32,359 nt of DNA from Massilia cavernae (GCF_003590855.1 NZ_QYUP01000061.1:1-32359), one strand, 5' to 3'. Shown: positions 15,250 through 26,359, counted from the stretch's first letter. Numbers and translations: made by a program. Notes: a model not told the origin generated them from the sequence alone.

Positions 15250-17880
15250 TTACAGCTCGGCCTTGCGTACCCGTGCGTCGTCGGCTGCGCGAATCTTCTC
15301 CGCCGCCTTCTTTCCAGCCAGGAAGGCGTGGTCGGAGTTGTAGTACTCCCACTCGCTGTAGCGGCCCGCCAGCGTGATGTCGTACTGCTCCAGCCACCGC
15401 TTCACCGTCTCCACGTTCTTCGCGCGCGCATGGTCGTAGACCACGTAGGCGTAAGGCATGTCGGTCAGGTTCGCGGCCAGGATCTTGTCGTTCTCCTTGA
15501 TCATGCCGACCTTGATGCAGTCCTCGATCGCGCGCCGGATCAGGGCGTCGCCATCGACCGGCAGCGGTTTCCACGGCGAGTACGAGATCTCGCAGGTAAA
15601 GCCGAAGCCGCCAGGCGCATTGCACTCGGGGCTGGCATTGCCCTGCACGAAGATGCGGTGGAAGATCGTGTCCTCCGGGTAGTAGATCCAGTGCTTGTCG
15701 GTCGCGTTCGGACGGTCGATGCCGATGTTCACGTTGCGGATCGAGATGTGCTTCAGGCCGTTGGCTGCGTCGCGTACTTCCTGCGGAGCTTCGTCGCCGA
15801 TCATCTTGATCAGTTCCGGCAGCGGCATGGTGCTGATCAGGTCGTCGTAGCGGAAGCGGCGGCCGTCGGCCAGCGCGATCAGGTGTTCCTTCGGCAGGAT
15901 TTCCACCACGCTGGCGTTCAGCTCGATCTTGCCGCGGATGTGGGGCAGGAAGCCGTTCATCAGCGCCTGGAAGCCGCCCTTGAGCGGGTAACCGAAGCGG
16001 GCATTCGGTCCCATCGGTTTTCCGACCGGTTCCAGCGCGCCTTCGATGATTTCCTCGAGGTTAGGCAGCGGCACGCGCCCGCCCAGCCACGAGGTCTCCA
16101 TCTCGGTCAGCGGCACCGTCCACAGCTTCTTGTTGTACGGGATCGCGAAGTGCTTGGCGATGCCCGCGCCCCACACCTTGTAGATGAACTGCTCGAAGTT
16201 CTTCACTTCGCCCGGCTTGCTGGCGCTGCTTTTCGCGATGTCCACGGTGCCGTCGGCGCAGCAGTCTTCCATGCCCTTGTCGCACTTGTCGTCGACCGCG
16301 GGGCCCGGCGCTTCGCCCGGCACGGCGTTGAGGTCGCCGAAGCGCGCTTCCATCGCGCCGACGATGCATTCCTTGATCACGGCCGGCGGCAGGCCGTACA
16401 GCGCGCCCTGGAAGGGGTAGCGGGTGAACACGTTCTTGCTGTACACCCAGGCTTCGCGGTTCTGCCAGTGGATGTTGGACCCCAACAGCACGTCGTACAG
16501 CTTCAGCACGTACGGGTCGTTGGAGAACATGATGTGGCCGGCGTAGTCGAAGGTAAAGCCGTTGTCCTTGATCGAGCGGCACCAGCCGCCCACGGTCGCA
16601 TTGCGCTCGATGAGCAGGGTGTCCGAGCCCAAGTGGTAGGCCGCCGACAGGCCGGTCGGTCCGGCTCCGATGATGACGGCCTTGACCGGTTCCAGCGGAC
16701 GCTGGGCCGTTGCGTCGATGACGGCGCCGCCCTTGGCGCTTTGCTGCGGCGCGCTTGAGGCCTGCGCCGGGCGGCTCGACTTTGCGCCGCGCGGGGCCGC
16801 ATCGATCAGGCTGCGCATGCGGTCGACCGTCACGTCCCACGAGGTGCCGGCGACGATGCCGCGCATGGTGTCGACCATCGCCGCTTTCTGTTCCGGGTTC
16901 ATCGCAATCGCTTCGTCGCAGGCGCGGATGAATTCCTCATGGGTGTGGGCGATGGCCACCACGTGGCCGTAAGGCATCTTGACATCGGTGATCGGGGTCG
17001 AGACGATCGGCAGTTCGGCCGCCATGTATTCCAGCACCTTGGTCGGGCTGATGAATTTGGTGGAGTCGTTCAGCGCGAATGGCAGCAAGCACACGTCCCA
17101 GCCGGCCAGGAATTGCGGCAGCGCGTCGTACGACTGCTGGCCCAGGTAGTGGATGTTGGCGCGCTGCGGCAAGGTGGCCGGGTCGATCTTGACCACCGGA
17201 CCCACCAGCACGATCTGGTATTCCGGGCGCGCGTCGGCCAGCGCCGTCAGCAGGTCGATGTCGAAACGCTCGTCGATCACGCCGTAGAAGCCCAGGCGCG
17301 GGTGCGGCATGGCGTCGTGCGAGGCGTGCGCGCTGTCGCGGTTGAGCGCCTTGCGGAAGTGGACGGCGTCGACGCTGCTCGAGAAGCAGTGGGCATTGGC
17401 GTGGCGCTCGCGCTTGGCTTCGTACAGGCTGGGCCCGCCGGTGAACACGATGTCGGCGATGCCCAGCAGCGCGGTTTCGCGCTGCAGCAGCTGCTTGGGC
17501 GAATTCTTGAAGGCGGCCAGTTCGTCCATGCAGTCGTACACCACCAGCGACGGGTGCAGGCCCTGCAGCAGCGGCAGCGCCATCGGCGTGTAGAACCAGA
17601 CGATCGGGTCTTCGCCTTCGGAGACCAGGTTGGCCAGCAGCGGCTTGAGCGAGGGAATCTGGTCGTCGTGGAAGCCCCACGCGGCGATGTTGGTGTGCGG
17701 CTGGCACACGGTGACGTTAGGGGCCACCTGCGTCTTGCGCAGGAAATTGCCGCCTTCATGGTGGATCGGTTCCTCGACCATGATGATCTTGTAGTGGTTG
17801 GCAAGGCGCGTCAGCAGGTGCTGCGGACGTTGAAACACGAAATCCCAGCGCAGGTGGCAAAAAACAATAATAGTAGGCAT
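15250..17880 (-). CDS. Fusion of a glycosyltransferase and a UDP-galactopyranose-mutase-like flavoprotein
   Basis: The 876-residue protein has two enzymes in one chain. Residues 1-360 form a GT-B glycosyltransferase: FCHLRWDFVFQRPQHLL at the start, LGFYGVIDERFD near 196, and FISPTKVLEYMAAELPIVST near 276-295 as the nucleotide-sugar site. An Ala/Ser/Pro-rich linker covers about 362-398. Residues 400-876 are an FAD enzyme: VIIGAGPTGLSAAYHL at 402-417, then VGGWCRS and GHIMFSNDPYVLKLYD as in UDP-galactopyranose mutases and protoporphyrinogen-oxidase-like proteins. A loop at about 520-545 adds Cys533, Cys540 and Cys541. The start is the ATG at 17880 behind AAGGAAG. It ends the gal operon, so making and transferring a galactose-derived (perhaps galactofuranose) residue is plausible but unproven. 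Confidence 0.75.
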   Translation of the reverse strand: MPTIIVFCHLRWDFVFQRPQHLLTRLANHYKIIMVEEPIHHEGGNFLRKTQVAPNVTVCQPHTNIAAWGFHDDQIPSLKPLLANLVSEGEDPIVWFYTPMALPLLQGLHPSLVVYDCMDELAAFKNSPKQLLQRETALLGIADIVFTGGPSLYEAKRERHANAHCFSSSVDAVHFRKALNRDSAHASHDAMPHPRLGFYGVIDERFDIDLLTALADARPEYQIVLVGPVVKIDPATLPQRANIHYLGQQSYDALPQFLAGWDVCLLPFALNDSTKFISPTKVLEYMAAELPIVSTPITDVKMPYGHVVAIAHTHEEFIRACDEAIAMNPEQKAAMVDTMRGIVAGTSWDVTVDRMRSLIDAAPRGAKSSRPAQASSAPQQSAKGGAVIDATAQRPLEPVKAVIIGAGPTGLSAAYHLGSDTLLIERNATVGGWCRSIKDNGFTFDYAGHIMFSNDPYVLKLYDVLLGSNIHWQNREAWVYSKNVFTRYPFQGALYGLPPAVIKECIVGAMEARFGDLNAVPGEAPGPAVDDKCDKGMEDCCADGTVDIAKSSASKPGEVKNFEQFIYKVWGAGIAKHFAIPYNKKLWTVPLTEMETSWLGGRVPLPNLEEIIEGALEPVGKPMGPNARFGYPLKGGFQALMNGFLPHIRGKIELNASVVEILPKEHLIALADGRRFRYDDLISTMPLPELIKMIGDEAPQEVRDAANGLKHISIRNVNIGIDRPNATDKHWIYYPEDTIFHRIFVQGNASPECNAPGGFGFTCEISYSPWKPLPVDGDALIRRAIEDCIKVGMIKENDKILAANLTDMPYAYVVYDHARAKNVETVKRWLEQYDITLAGRYSEWEYYNSDHAFLAGKKAAEKIRAADDARVRKAEL

Positions 17881-17924
17881 TCCAAACTTCCTTTCGCCCT
17901 GGCGGGGCAATAGTGGTTTCTCGG

Positions 17925-19714
<1,790 letters not shown>

Positions 19715-19729
19715 GGGGTCCTCGTGGTC

Positions 19730-20842
19730 TCAGGTTGGCAGCAGCAGTGCGGCGTGGCGCCCGCCGCCGGTGTTGAAGCGCGCCACCACGGCGGCGCCGG
19801 CAGCAGCGCCCACGCCGGGGCGGCACAGGGCGACCACGGCGCCACCGAAGCCGGCGCCGGTCAGGCGCGCGCCATGTACGCCGTCGGATTCGCGCAGCAG
19901 CGCGGTCAGTTCGTCCAGTTCGGGAATCGATACCTCATAGTCGTCGCGCAGGCTGAAATGCGAGTCGTTCATCAGTTCGCCGAAGCGTTCGGGGCTGACG
20001 CCCTTGCATGCTTCGAGCACGCGGTTGTTCTCGCTCACTACGTGGCGCGCGCGCTTGCGCAGCGGTTCGGGCAGCGCTTCGACCTTTGCCACGTCGGTGA
20101 CGTCGCGCAGCGCCACCACGCCCAGCGCCTTGGCGGCCGCTTCGCATTCGGCGCGGCGCTCGTTGTAGGCGCTGCCGGCCAGGGTGCGCGGCATGCCGGA
20201 ATCGATCACGATGATTTCGCTGCCGCCGGGGACCGGCAGCAGCCTTGTCTCCAGCGTGCGCGCGTCGATGAACAACATGTGTTCGCTGTCGGCCAGGCTG
20301 GACGCCATCTGGTCCATCACGCCGCACATCACGCCGGCATATTCGATTTCGGCGCGCTGGGCGATCAGCGCCAGGTCGCGGTCGTTGAGTTCGAAGCCGG
20401 TCAGCTCGCGCAGCGCGCGCAAGGTGGCTACTTCCAGCGCGGCGCTGCTGGACAGGCCGCTGCCCAGCGGCAGGTTGGAGTTGACGTGGATGCGCAGGTT
20501 GGGAATGTCGGCGTCGCGCTCCTGCAGCAGCCGGATGCAGCCTTCGATATAGCGCGCGAAGCCTTTGGGCGCGGCTTCGTCGCGGCGGAAGGTGACCGAG
20601 CAGCCGAGCGTGGCCGAATACAGTTCGAACACAGGCTGGTCGTTGTGCCCGATGCTGACCGTGGTGGCTTGCGGCGTGGCGACCGGCAGCATGAAGCCGT
20701 CGTTGTAATCGGTGTGTTCGCCTAGCAGGTTGACCCGCCCGGGCGCGAATGCTTCCACGTAGGACTGGCCGCCAAAGAACTCGTCGGCGCTGGTGCCGCG
20801 CTCGCGGTTGGCCACGTCGTGGCCTGTGGATGGATTGGGCAT
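19730..20842 (-). CDS. galK: Galactokinase
   Basis: The 370-residue GHMP kinase phosphorylates galactose at C1 with ATP in the Leloir pathway. The galactokinase signature is PGRVNLLGEHTDYNDGFMLP (about 34-53). The ATP-binding GHMP motif is LPLGSGLSSSAA (124-135), and the C-terminal motif is LTGAGFGGAVVALC. The ATG at 20842 lies 2 bases after the galT stop. Its ribosome-binding site GGAGGA is inside the galT end, so the two are translationally coupled. Length and motifs are normal. The protein is cytosolic. Confidence 0.95.
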   Translation of the reverse strand: MPNPSTGHDVANRERGTSADEFFGGQSYVEAFAPGRVNLLGEHTDYNDGFMLPVATPQATTVSIGHNDQPVFELYSATLGCSVTFRRDEAAPKGFARYIEGCIRLLQERDADIPNLRIHVNSNLPLGSGLSSSAALEVATLRALRELTGFELNDRDLALIAQRAEIEYAGVMCGVMDQMASSLADSEHMLFIDARTLETRLLPVPGGSEIIVIDSGMPRTLAGSAYNERRAECEAAAKALGVVALRDVTDVAKVEALPEPLRKRARHVVSENNRVLEACKGVSPERFGELMNDSHFSLRDDYEVSIPELDELTALLRESDGVHGARLTGAGFGGAVVALCRPGVGAAAGAAVVARFNTGGGRHAALLLPT

Positions 20843-20844
20843 GT

Positions 20845-21945
20845 TCAGTCCTCCAGCGTAACGTTGACGGCTTGCAGGTCGGCCGCTTTTTCTTCCGGCA
20901 GCGCGTCCATGGCGAACATGCCGGCGCCCAGCTCGGTGCCGGCCAGGAATTTGAGGCGGTCGCGGGTGCGGTAAGGCGGCGAGAACTGCGTATGCAGCTG
21001 GGTCTCGGGATGCGTCTTGCCGTCGGTCGGCGCCTGGTACCAGGCCATCAGGTAAGGGAAGGGGCGCTGCCACATCCCTTCGTACTTGAGCAGCACGGTC
21101 TTGAGCGCGCGCGCCAGGTCGGCGCGCTGCGCATCGTCCAGCGATGCAAAGTCCTGCACCTGCCCGATCGGCGTGACCCACACTTCATACGGATAGCGCG
21201 CGCAGGCCGGCACGAAAGCGCAGGCATGCGGGCCGTGGTAGATCATGCGCACGCCGGCGTCGATTTCCTTACGCACCAGGTCGGGCAGCAGCGGGCGGCC
21301 GTTCTTTTCGAAGAATGCCTGTTCCTGCGACAGCATCCGCGCCGGCACCGGCGGCATGAAGGGATAGGCGTAGATCTGGCCATGCGGGTGGTGCAGGGTG
21401 ACGCCCACTTCGACGCCGCGGTTCTCGAACGGCAGCACGTACTTGATCTGCCCGGTCTGCGCCAGCCGGGTGGTGCGGTCGGCCCACACCTGGAACAGCA
21501 GTTCGATGCGGCCCAGGTCCAGCATGTTGAGCGCAGAGCCTGGGTCCTGGGTGAACACGACCACCTCGCACTTGCCGTTCGCCGGCGCGGTTTGCACTGT
21601 CAGCTGCGGCGGGTCGTGCGAGTCGAGCGCGAGCGAAGGGAAGCGGTTGTCGAACACCGCGATTTCGTAGTTGCCTTGCGGGAGTTCTGTCGGGGCGGCC
21701 GGGTCGGTGGTGACCGCCAGCGGGTTGTACTGGGGCGGCGGCTGGAAGGTGCGGTTCTGGCGGAACGCGGCGTAGGTGATCCACTCGCCGCGCAGCGGAT
21801 GCCAGCGCAGGTGCGGGTTGGCGTTGGCCGGTTCCGCGAACGGGCTGGGTGCGCCGGCGACGTGGTCGATCGGCGTGCGGCTGTACAAGGCCAGCTTGCG
21901 TCCGTCCGGTTTATCCAGTTCCAGTATGTGCATCGTTTTGCCCAT
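20845..21945 (-). CDS. galT: Galactose-1-phosphate uridylyltransferase
   Basis: The 366-residue enzyme exchanges UMP between UDP-glucose and galactose-1-phosphate. The active site VTLHHPHGQIYAYP (about 182-195) has the HPH triad whose second His is uridylylated. FDNRFPSL and VWADRT also match the family. The zinc-binding CxxC of E. coli GalT is not present (HLRWHPLRGEW instead), a known variation. The start is uncertain: I use MGKTMHILEL at 21945, but ATGs at 21957 and 21933 are possible and none has a strong ribosome-binding site. It is the first gene of galT-galK-GH2-fusion. No galE is seen in the window. Confidence 0.92.
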   Translation of the reverse strand: MGKTMHILELDKPDGRKLALYSRTPIDHVAGAPSPFAEPANANPHLRWHPLRGEWITYAAFRQNRTFQPPPQYNPLAVTTDPAAPTELPQGNYEIAVFDNRFPSLALDSHDPPQLTVQTAPANGKCEVVVFTQDPGSALNMLDLGRIELLFQVWADRTTRLAQTGQIKYVLPFENRGVEVGVTLHHPHGQIYAYPFMPPVPARMLSQEQAFFEKNGRPLLPDLVRKEIDAGVRMIYHGPHACAFVPACARYPYEVWVTPIGQVQDFASLDDAQRADLARALKTVLLKYEGMWQRPFPYLMAWYQAPTDGKTHPETQLHTQFSPPYRTRDRLKFLAGTELGAGMFAMDALPEEKAADLQAVNVTLED

Positions 21946-22033
21946 GTCGCACCGCATTCGGCTGAGATCGCAGATGTAACAAGCGTAACATGTGGACCTT
22001 TTTTGAAAGTTTTCATTTATGCATTGCAATGTT

Positions 22034-22059
22034 TTCGATAGGAATTAGCTATTATCGAA
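22034..22059. promoter_or_regulatory. Inverted repeat upstream of the gal operon
   Basis: TTCGATA and TATCGAA form a perfect 7 bp inverted repeat with a 12-base AT-rich centre (TTAGCTAT). It lies about 90 bases before the galT start in a conspicuously AT-rich stretch, as expected for a promoter. It could be an operator for a regulator outside the window. No regulator gene of the LacI or GntR type lies next to the operon. Confidence 0.4.
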
Positions 22060-22213
22060 TTTTCAAAGAAAGCGCGATGTTCGTGGCCTGGCTGCACGGC
22101 AGGGAAGCGAGCCCAAGGAGAGAACTTGCTGCTTGTCAGCGTCGTAGGACCGATCCGACGAGGTCGCGGGAGCGCGTCCTGCAAGCACTCTGCGGCGCAA
22201 GCGGGCGTTCAGC

Positions 22214-22798
22214 TCAATGCAGGTGGCACAGCGGGTGCAGGCGGGCGGCGATCACCATGCGCGCGTTGGAAATACGGCTGCGCACCGTGCCGATCGGGCA
22301 CAGCTGGGCGTCGGCGATCTCCTGGTAGCTCAGGCCGTCGATTTCGTGCATGGTGATGGCGGCGCTGTGCTCGGGCGCCAGGCTGGCGACGGCGCGGTCG
22401 ACGATCTCGGCCATCTGCTTGCCCTGAAGGATGTCTTCCGGCGTGACGATGTCGGCCTGCAGTTCGGGATTGGCGTCCGGGCTGCCGGAGTCGGGTGTCT
22501 CGCCGCGGGTTTCCATCTGGCGCCGCTTGCCGCTCATGAAGGCGGTGGCGGTGTTGATGGCGATGCGGAACAGCCAGGTGTAGAAGGCGGAGTCGCGGCG
22601 GAAGGCGCCGATCGCGCGGTAGGCGCGCACCAGCGTGTCTTGCAGCACGTCCTCGGCGTCGGCCGGGTCGTGCACCGTGCGCATGATCAGGCGCAGGAGT
22701 TTCGCCCGGTATCGCGCAGCGAGCTGGTCGAAGGCACAGCGGTCACCGTCCTGTACCCTGATCACCAGCAGGTCGTCCGGTTCGCGTTGACTTTTCAT
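22214..22798 (-). CDS. ECF sigma factor (RpoE-like)
   Basis: The 194-residue protein has region 2 (FDQLAARYRAKLLRLIMRTV, then DPADAEDVLQDTLVRAYRAI and FYTWLFRIAINTA). Region 4 follows (LAPEHSAAITMHEIDGLSYQ, then EIADAQLCPIGTVRSRI). These are the core-binding/-10 and -35 recognition domains of group 4 sigma factors. It resembles RpoE in length and the DAEDVLQDT motif. RpoE is normally followed by an anti-sigma gene rseA, and none is present here: downstream (lower coordinates) comes the gal operon promoter. It is therefore an orphan or is controlled from elsewhere. The start is the ATG at 22798; a longer in-frame start at 22858 is less likely. Confidence 0.85.
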   Translation of the reverse strand: MKSQREPDDLLVIRVQDGDRCAFDQLAARYRAKLLRLIMRTVHDPADAEDVLQDTLVRAYRAIGAFRRDSAFYTWLFRIAINTATAFMSGKRRQMETRGETPDSGSPDANPELQADIVTPEDILQGKQMAEIVDRAVASLAPEHSAAITMHEIDGLSYQEIADAQLCPIGTVRSRISNARMVIAARLHPLCHLH

Positions 22799-22945
22799 GG
22801 CCCGTCCCGACGTCTTGCAGTATCTGCCGGCTGAACCGGCATGCAAGAATCCTAGCATGAGCTTTTTGGTTCGCTGCGTCCATTTCCGTTAGAACAGGAA
22901 TCATAGGATCCAAGCGCCGGGCGATTCCGGTGGGTGGATCGAGGG

Positions 22946-23644
22946 TCAGCCCTTCATTGCCTCGGTTGCCGCCTCGTCGATCAATGCAGCCACTTCGACT
23001 GGCATGGACGCGAGCGAAGCATGGCTTGCCTTCAAGGTAATGACCTTCCTGGCGCCGAGCCGCGCCGACATGCGTTCCTGGTTCTCCGGCGCGATCATCC
23101 TGTCGTCGCTGGAGATCTGGTACCACGATGGTTTCTTTCGCCATGCGGGATTCGTGACGGTGTCGCCGAAGGTGCTGGCGAGAGGGGCTTTCTGCGTCAC
23201 GCTCATCACCAGCCCTTCGTCGGCAGTCAGGTCCTGGCCGAAGCTTTCATGGAATTTTTCGCGCTTGATCCACAAATAGCCATCGCTGTCGGGCGCCAGG
23301 TTGGCTGCTGCAGCGGGTATATGTTGCTGGGTAATTCCGCCCGGACTCTCGCCGGCGTCCGGGGCAAACGCGGCGATATAGACCAGGCCGACCACATTTG
23401 CCTGATCGCCGGCTTCCGTAATGACGGCGCCACCATAGGAATGACCCACCAGCAGGACCGGGCCTCCCTGTTGCGCGACCATTTTGCGCGTACGTTCAGC
23501 ATCGTCCGCAAGCGACGTCAAGGGCAGTTCAACAGCGCAAATGGACGTATAGCCCTTGCGCGAGAGCTCGACGATGACCTTGTTCCAATGCGCGGCTCCA
23601 CCCCAAAAACCATGTACCAAAACAATCGTAGGCTTAGTGCTCAT
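22946..23644 (-). CDS. Alpha/beta hydrolase
   Basis: The 232-residue protein has the oxyanion-hole motif HGFWG (11-15), the nucleophile Ser69 in GHSYGG, the acid in SSDDRMIAPE and the catalytic His in KASHASLAS. It resembles the esterase/hydrolase group often annotated with pyrethroid-esterase or methylketone-synthase-like names. There is no signal peptide, so it is cytosolic. The ATG at 23644 follows GAGGGGAA. The gene stands alone between the sigma factor and dadA, and nothing points to a specific substrate. Confidence 0.85.
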   Translation of the reverse strand: MSTKPTIVLVHGFWGGAAHWNKVIVELSRKGYTSICAVELPLTSLADDAERTRKMVAQQGGPVLLVGHSYGGAVITEAGDQANVVGLVYIAAFAPDAGESPGGITQQHIPAAAANLAPDSDGYLWIKREKFHESFGQDLTADEGLVMSVTQKAPLASTFGDTVTNPAWRKKPSWYQISSDDRMIAPENQERMSARLGARKVITLKASHASLASMPVEVAALIDEAATEAMKG

Positions 23645-23804
23645 GATTTGATTCCCCTCAGCATTTAGAGACGACTCACCGATGTGTTGCCCAGCGTGGC
23701 CCGCCGGCGTTTCGGACCGCATCGGCCACCATATACCCATCGACATCATGCGGCAACCGCCGTGCCTGCTACCCGGCGGACGGCGATCCCTTTCGTCTGG
23801 TCGG

Positions 23805-23832
23805 AAAAAAAGCCGAACGGATTGTTCGGCTT
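23805..23832 (-). terminator. Intrinsic terminator of dadA
   Basis: On the minus strand AAGCCGAAC and GTTCGGCTT form a perfect 9 bp stem around AATCC, followed by a T run (T7 in total). It lies about 40 bases after the dadA stop codon. Confidence 0.9.
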
Positions 23833-23872
23833 GGCCGGATGCTGGCGCCGTTGCGCCAGCGCCACGTCGCGA

Positions 23873-25162
23873 TCAGGCGTTGGCCAGGTCCAGGCGGGTG
23901 CTGGTCTTGCCGCTGGCGTAGCGGGCGGCCCCCAGGTCTTCGAACGGGATCGCAGGGCGCTTGGCCGACATCAGGTCGGCCAGCAACTGCGCCGAACCGC
24001 AGGACATGGTCCAGCCCAGGGTGCCGTGGCCGGTGTTGATGAACAGGTTCTTCATCGAGGTGCGGCCGACCACCGGGGTGCCGTCCGGCGTCATCGGGCG
24101 CAGGCCGGTCCAGAACGAAGCTTCGGCGGTGTTGCCGGCGCCAGGGAACAGGTCGTTGACGACCATTTCCAGCGTTTCGCGGCGGCGCGGGTTCAGGCGC
24201 TTGTCGAAACCGGACAGCTCGGCCATGCCGCCGACGCGGATGCGGTTGTCGAAACGGGTCACGGCGATCTTGTAGGTTTCGTCCAGGATGGTCGAGACCG
24301 GGGCTGCTTCGGCGTTCACGATCGGCACGGTGATCGAATAGCCCTTCATCGGGTAGACCGGGATGTCGACCACCGGCTTGAGCAGTTCGGTCGAGTAGGC
24401 GCCCAGCGCCACCACGTAGGCGTCCGCCTTGACCAGTTCGTCGCCGCAATGCACGCCGGCGACCGCGTTGCCGGCGAAGGCCAGGCGGTCGATCGGGGTG
24501 TTGTAGCGGAACTTGACGCCCAGCGCCTCGGCCATCGCGGCCAGGCGGGTGGTGAACAGCTGGCAGTCGCCGGTTTCATCGTTCGGCAGGCGCAGCGCGC
24601 CGACCAGCTTGCCGCCGGCCTTGGCCAGCGCCGGTTCGGCCGAGCCGAGCTGGTCGCGGGTCAGCAATTCGTAAGGCACGCCCGATTCCTTCAGCACGTC
24701 GATGTCCTTGGCGGCGTTGTCGAACTGCTGCTGGGTGCGGAATAGCTGCATGGTGCCGCGCTGGCGGCTTTCGTAGGTGATGCCGGCTTCGTCGCGCAGG
24801 ATCTTGAAGCAGTCGCGGCTGTACTCGGCCAGGCGCACCATGCGTTCCTTGTTGACGCTGTAGCGGTCGGAAGTGCAGTTGCGCAGCATTTCCCACATCC
24901 ACTTCAGCTGGAAGGTGGTGCCGTCCGGCGTGATCGACAGTGGAGCGTGGCGTTGCAGCATCCACTTCATGGCCTTCAGCGGAATGCCGGGCGCGGCCCA
25001 CGGCGAGGCGTAGCCGGGCGAGATCTGGCCGGCGTTGCCAAAGCTGGTTTCCAGCGCGGGGCCCGGCTGGCGGTCGATCACCGTGACCTCGTGCCCGGCC
25101 TTGGCCAGGTAATAGGCACTCGTTACGCCGATAACGCCACTGCCCAGGATCACGATGCGCAT
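23873..25162 (-). CDS. dadA: D-amino acid dehydrogenase, small subunit type
   Basis: The 429-residue FAD enzyme begins with the dinucleotide-binding motif [16 protein letters not shown] and has the family segments [20 protein letters not shown] and [20 protein letters not shown]. It oxidises D-amino acids, chiefly D-alanine, to 2-oxo acids and passes electrons to the respiratory chain at the inner membrane. Length and motifs match DadA. The usual alanine racemase partner dadX is not adjacent. An Lrp-family gene diverges from its promoter region, in agreement with Lrp control of dadA in other bacteria. A strong terminator follows. Confidence 0.93.
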   Translation of the reverse strand: MRIVILGSGVIGVTSAYYLAKAGHEVTVIDRQPGPALETSFGNAGQISPGYASPWAAPGIPLKAMKWMLQRHAPLSITPDGTTFQLKWMWEMLRNCTSDRYSVNKERMVRLAEYSRDCFKILRDEAGITYESRQRGTMQLFRTQQQFDNAAKDIDVLKESGVPYELLTRDQLGSAEPALAKAGGKLVGALRLPNDETGDCQLFTTRLAAMAEALGVKFRYNTPIDRLAFAGNAVAGVHCGDELVKADAYVVALGAYSTELLKPVVDIPVYPMKGYSITVPIVNAEAAPVSTILDETYKIAVTRFDNRIRVGGMAELSGFDKRLNPRRRETLEMVVNDLFPGAGNTAEASFWTGLRPMTPDGTPVVGRTSMKNLFINTGHGTLGWTMSCGSAQLLADLMSAKRPAIPFEDLGAARYASGKTSTRLDLANA

Positions 25163-25270
25163 GCTTGCTCCGCTTTGTAGATTTAGATGGATTTTCCAGA
25201 AGTCCCGCTATAGTATTTGCATAAAGCTAGTGTTTGTTCACGTTTTGATGGGTAAATTCAGCGGATATTC

Positions 25271-25759
25271 ATGAGAATCCAAAAGCAGTCCAACCGCATG
25301 CTCGACAAGCTCGACCGCCACATCCTGAAAATCTTGCAGGAGGAGGGACGGATCTCGATGAAGGACCTGGGCGAACGCGTGGGCCTGTCGGTGACGCCGT
25401 GCATCGAACGGGTCAAGCGCATGGAGCGCGACGGCGTCATCAGCGGTTACCACGCCAAGGTCGACGCGGCCGCGCTCGGCTCCAAGCTTCTGGTCTTCGT
25501 GGAAATTACCCTCAACCAGAAATCGGCCTCGGCCTTCGAGCAGTTCCGGCGCGAGGTGCTGCGCATTCCCCAAGTGCAGGAATGCCACCTGGTGTCGGGC
25601 GACTTCGACTACCTGATCAAGGCGCGCATCCACGAGATGGCGGAATACCGCAAGCTGCTCGGCGACATGCTGCTGCAGCTGCCCGGTGCGGCCCAGTCGA
25701 AAAGCTATGTGGTGATGGAAGAAATCAAGGAAACGCTGGTGCTGCCGACCGACCTATAG
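25271..25759 (+). CDS. Lrp/AsnC-family transcriptional regulator
   Basis: The 162-residue protein has the N-terminal AsnC helix-turn-helix (LDRHILKILQEEGRISMKDL, then GLSVTPCIERVKRMERDGVI). A C-terminal RAM effector-binding domain follows (VFVEITLN, VQECHLVSGDFDYLIKARI). It is close to Lrp itself in length and in the GDFDYLI motif. It diverges from dadA across 108 bases and is the likely regulator of that gene in response to alanine or leucine. The ATG at 25271 is chosen as the start of the conserved frame; the ATG at 25298 (MLDKLD) is a possible alternative. Confidence 0.9.
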   Translation: MRIQKQSNRMLDKLDRHILKILQEEGRISMKDLGERVGLSVTPCIERVKRMERDGVISGYHAKVDAAALGSKLLVFVEITLNQKSASAFEQFRREVLRIPQVQECHLVSGDFDYLIKARIHEMAEYRKLLGDMLLQLPGAAQSKSYVVMEEIKETLVLPTDL

Positions 25760-25858
25760 AGGCTTGACCGGCGCGCGTGGCGGCGTGCCGGATATTTTTT
25801 GATCCGGCCGGCGATTGACCTCGCCAAGCCGTGACTCATTGCCTACACTGGGTTTAGT

Positions 25859-25882
25859 CGTCATGCATTCACGGCCGTGACG
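25859..25882. promoter_or_regulatory. Palindromic upstream site, copy 1
   Basis: CGTCATG and CGTGACG form a near-perfect inverted repeat around a 10-base spacer, about 100 bases before the secreted protein gene at 25985. The site with flanks (AGTCGTCATGCATT, then TGACGATCTGCTGC) recurs in front of the paralogous gene at 26591-26616. This makes it a conserved regulatory site rather than chance. Confidence 0.55.
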
Positions 25883-25984
25883 ATCTGCTGCTTTTTGGCT
25901 GCGCGCTACCGCACGCTGGAAGAAGGATTGCAGGCCCATGCACGGCACAGCGCGTGTTTTCGAGGACTCAACTGAGGAACCATC

Positions 25985-26359
25985 ATGCGCACAATTCATG
26001 CCATCGCCCTCGCGGCTGCACTTTCATTTGGAATCGTCGCCCCTGCCATCGCCCAGGAGCCCATTACCGGCACCACGGTCGTCATTCCGGGCGAGGCGCC
26101 GAGGCCCAAGCTCGACAGCGAGACGATGAAGGATTACAAGGGCAAGTTCCTGCTGTCGAACGGCAAGACCCTGATTGTCGTCACCCGTGGCAAGCGCCTG
26201 TTTGCCGAAATGGACGGCCAGGCTGCGGTCGAGCTGATCCCGTCCGGCAAGAACGTCTTCGTCGCTCGCGATTCGGAAATGATGTACATGTTCGACCAGA
26301 TGTACGAAGGCAAGAAAACCGACATCCTCATCAAGCCCAAGAGCCTGAAGATCGGCTGA
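25985..26359 (+). CDS. Exported small protein of unknown function, paralogue 1
   Basis: The 124-residue protein has a Sec signal peptide (MRTIHAIALAAALSFGIVAP, then AIAQ|EP). The mature part of about 100 residues has the pattern KLDSETMKDYKGKFLLSNGK, AVELIPSGKNVF and MMYMFDQMYEGKK. It is about half identical to the product of the next gene and in the same order throughout, so the two arose by tandem duplication. No Cys, enzyme motif or lipobox is seen. A small periplasmic beta-rich protein is likely. GAGGAACC precedes the ATG. I do not recognise a named family. Confidence 0.75.
   Translation: MRTIHAIALAAALSFGIVAPAIAQEPITGTTVVIPGEAPRPKLDSETMKDYKGKFLLSNGKTLIVVTRGKRLFAEMDGQAAVELIPSGKNVFVARDSEMMYMFDQMYEGKKTDILIKPKSLKIG

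Noticed and set aside
15328..16758. Long plus-strand open frame opposite the fusion gene
   Set aside because: It is a GC-skew shadow rich in Val, Arg, Ala and His, with no known motif. The minus strand encodes two clear enzyme domains.
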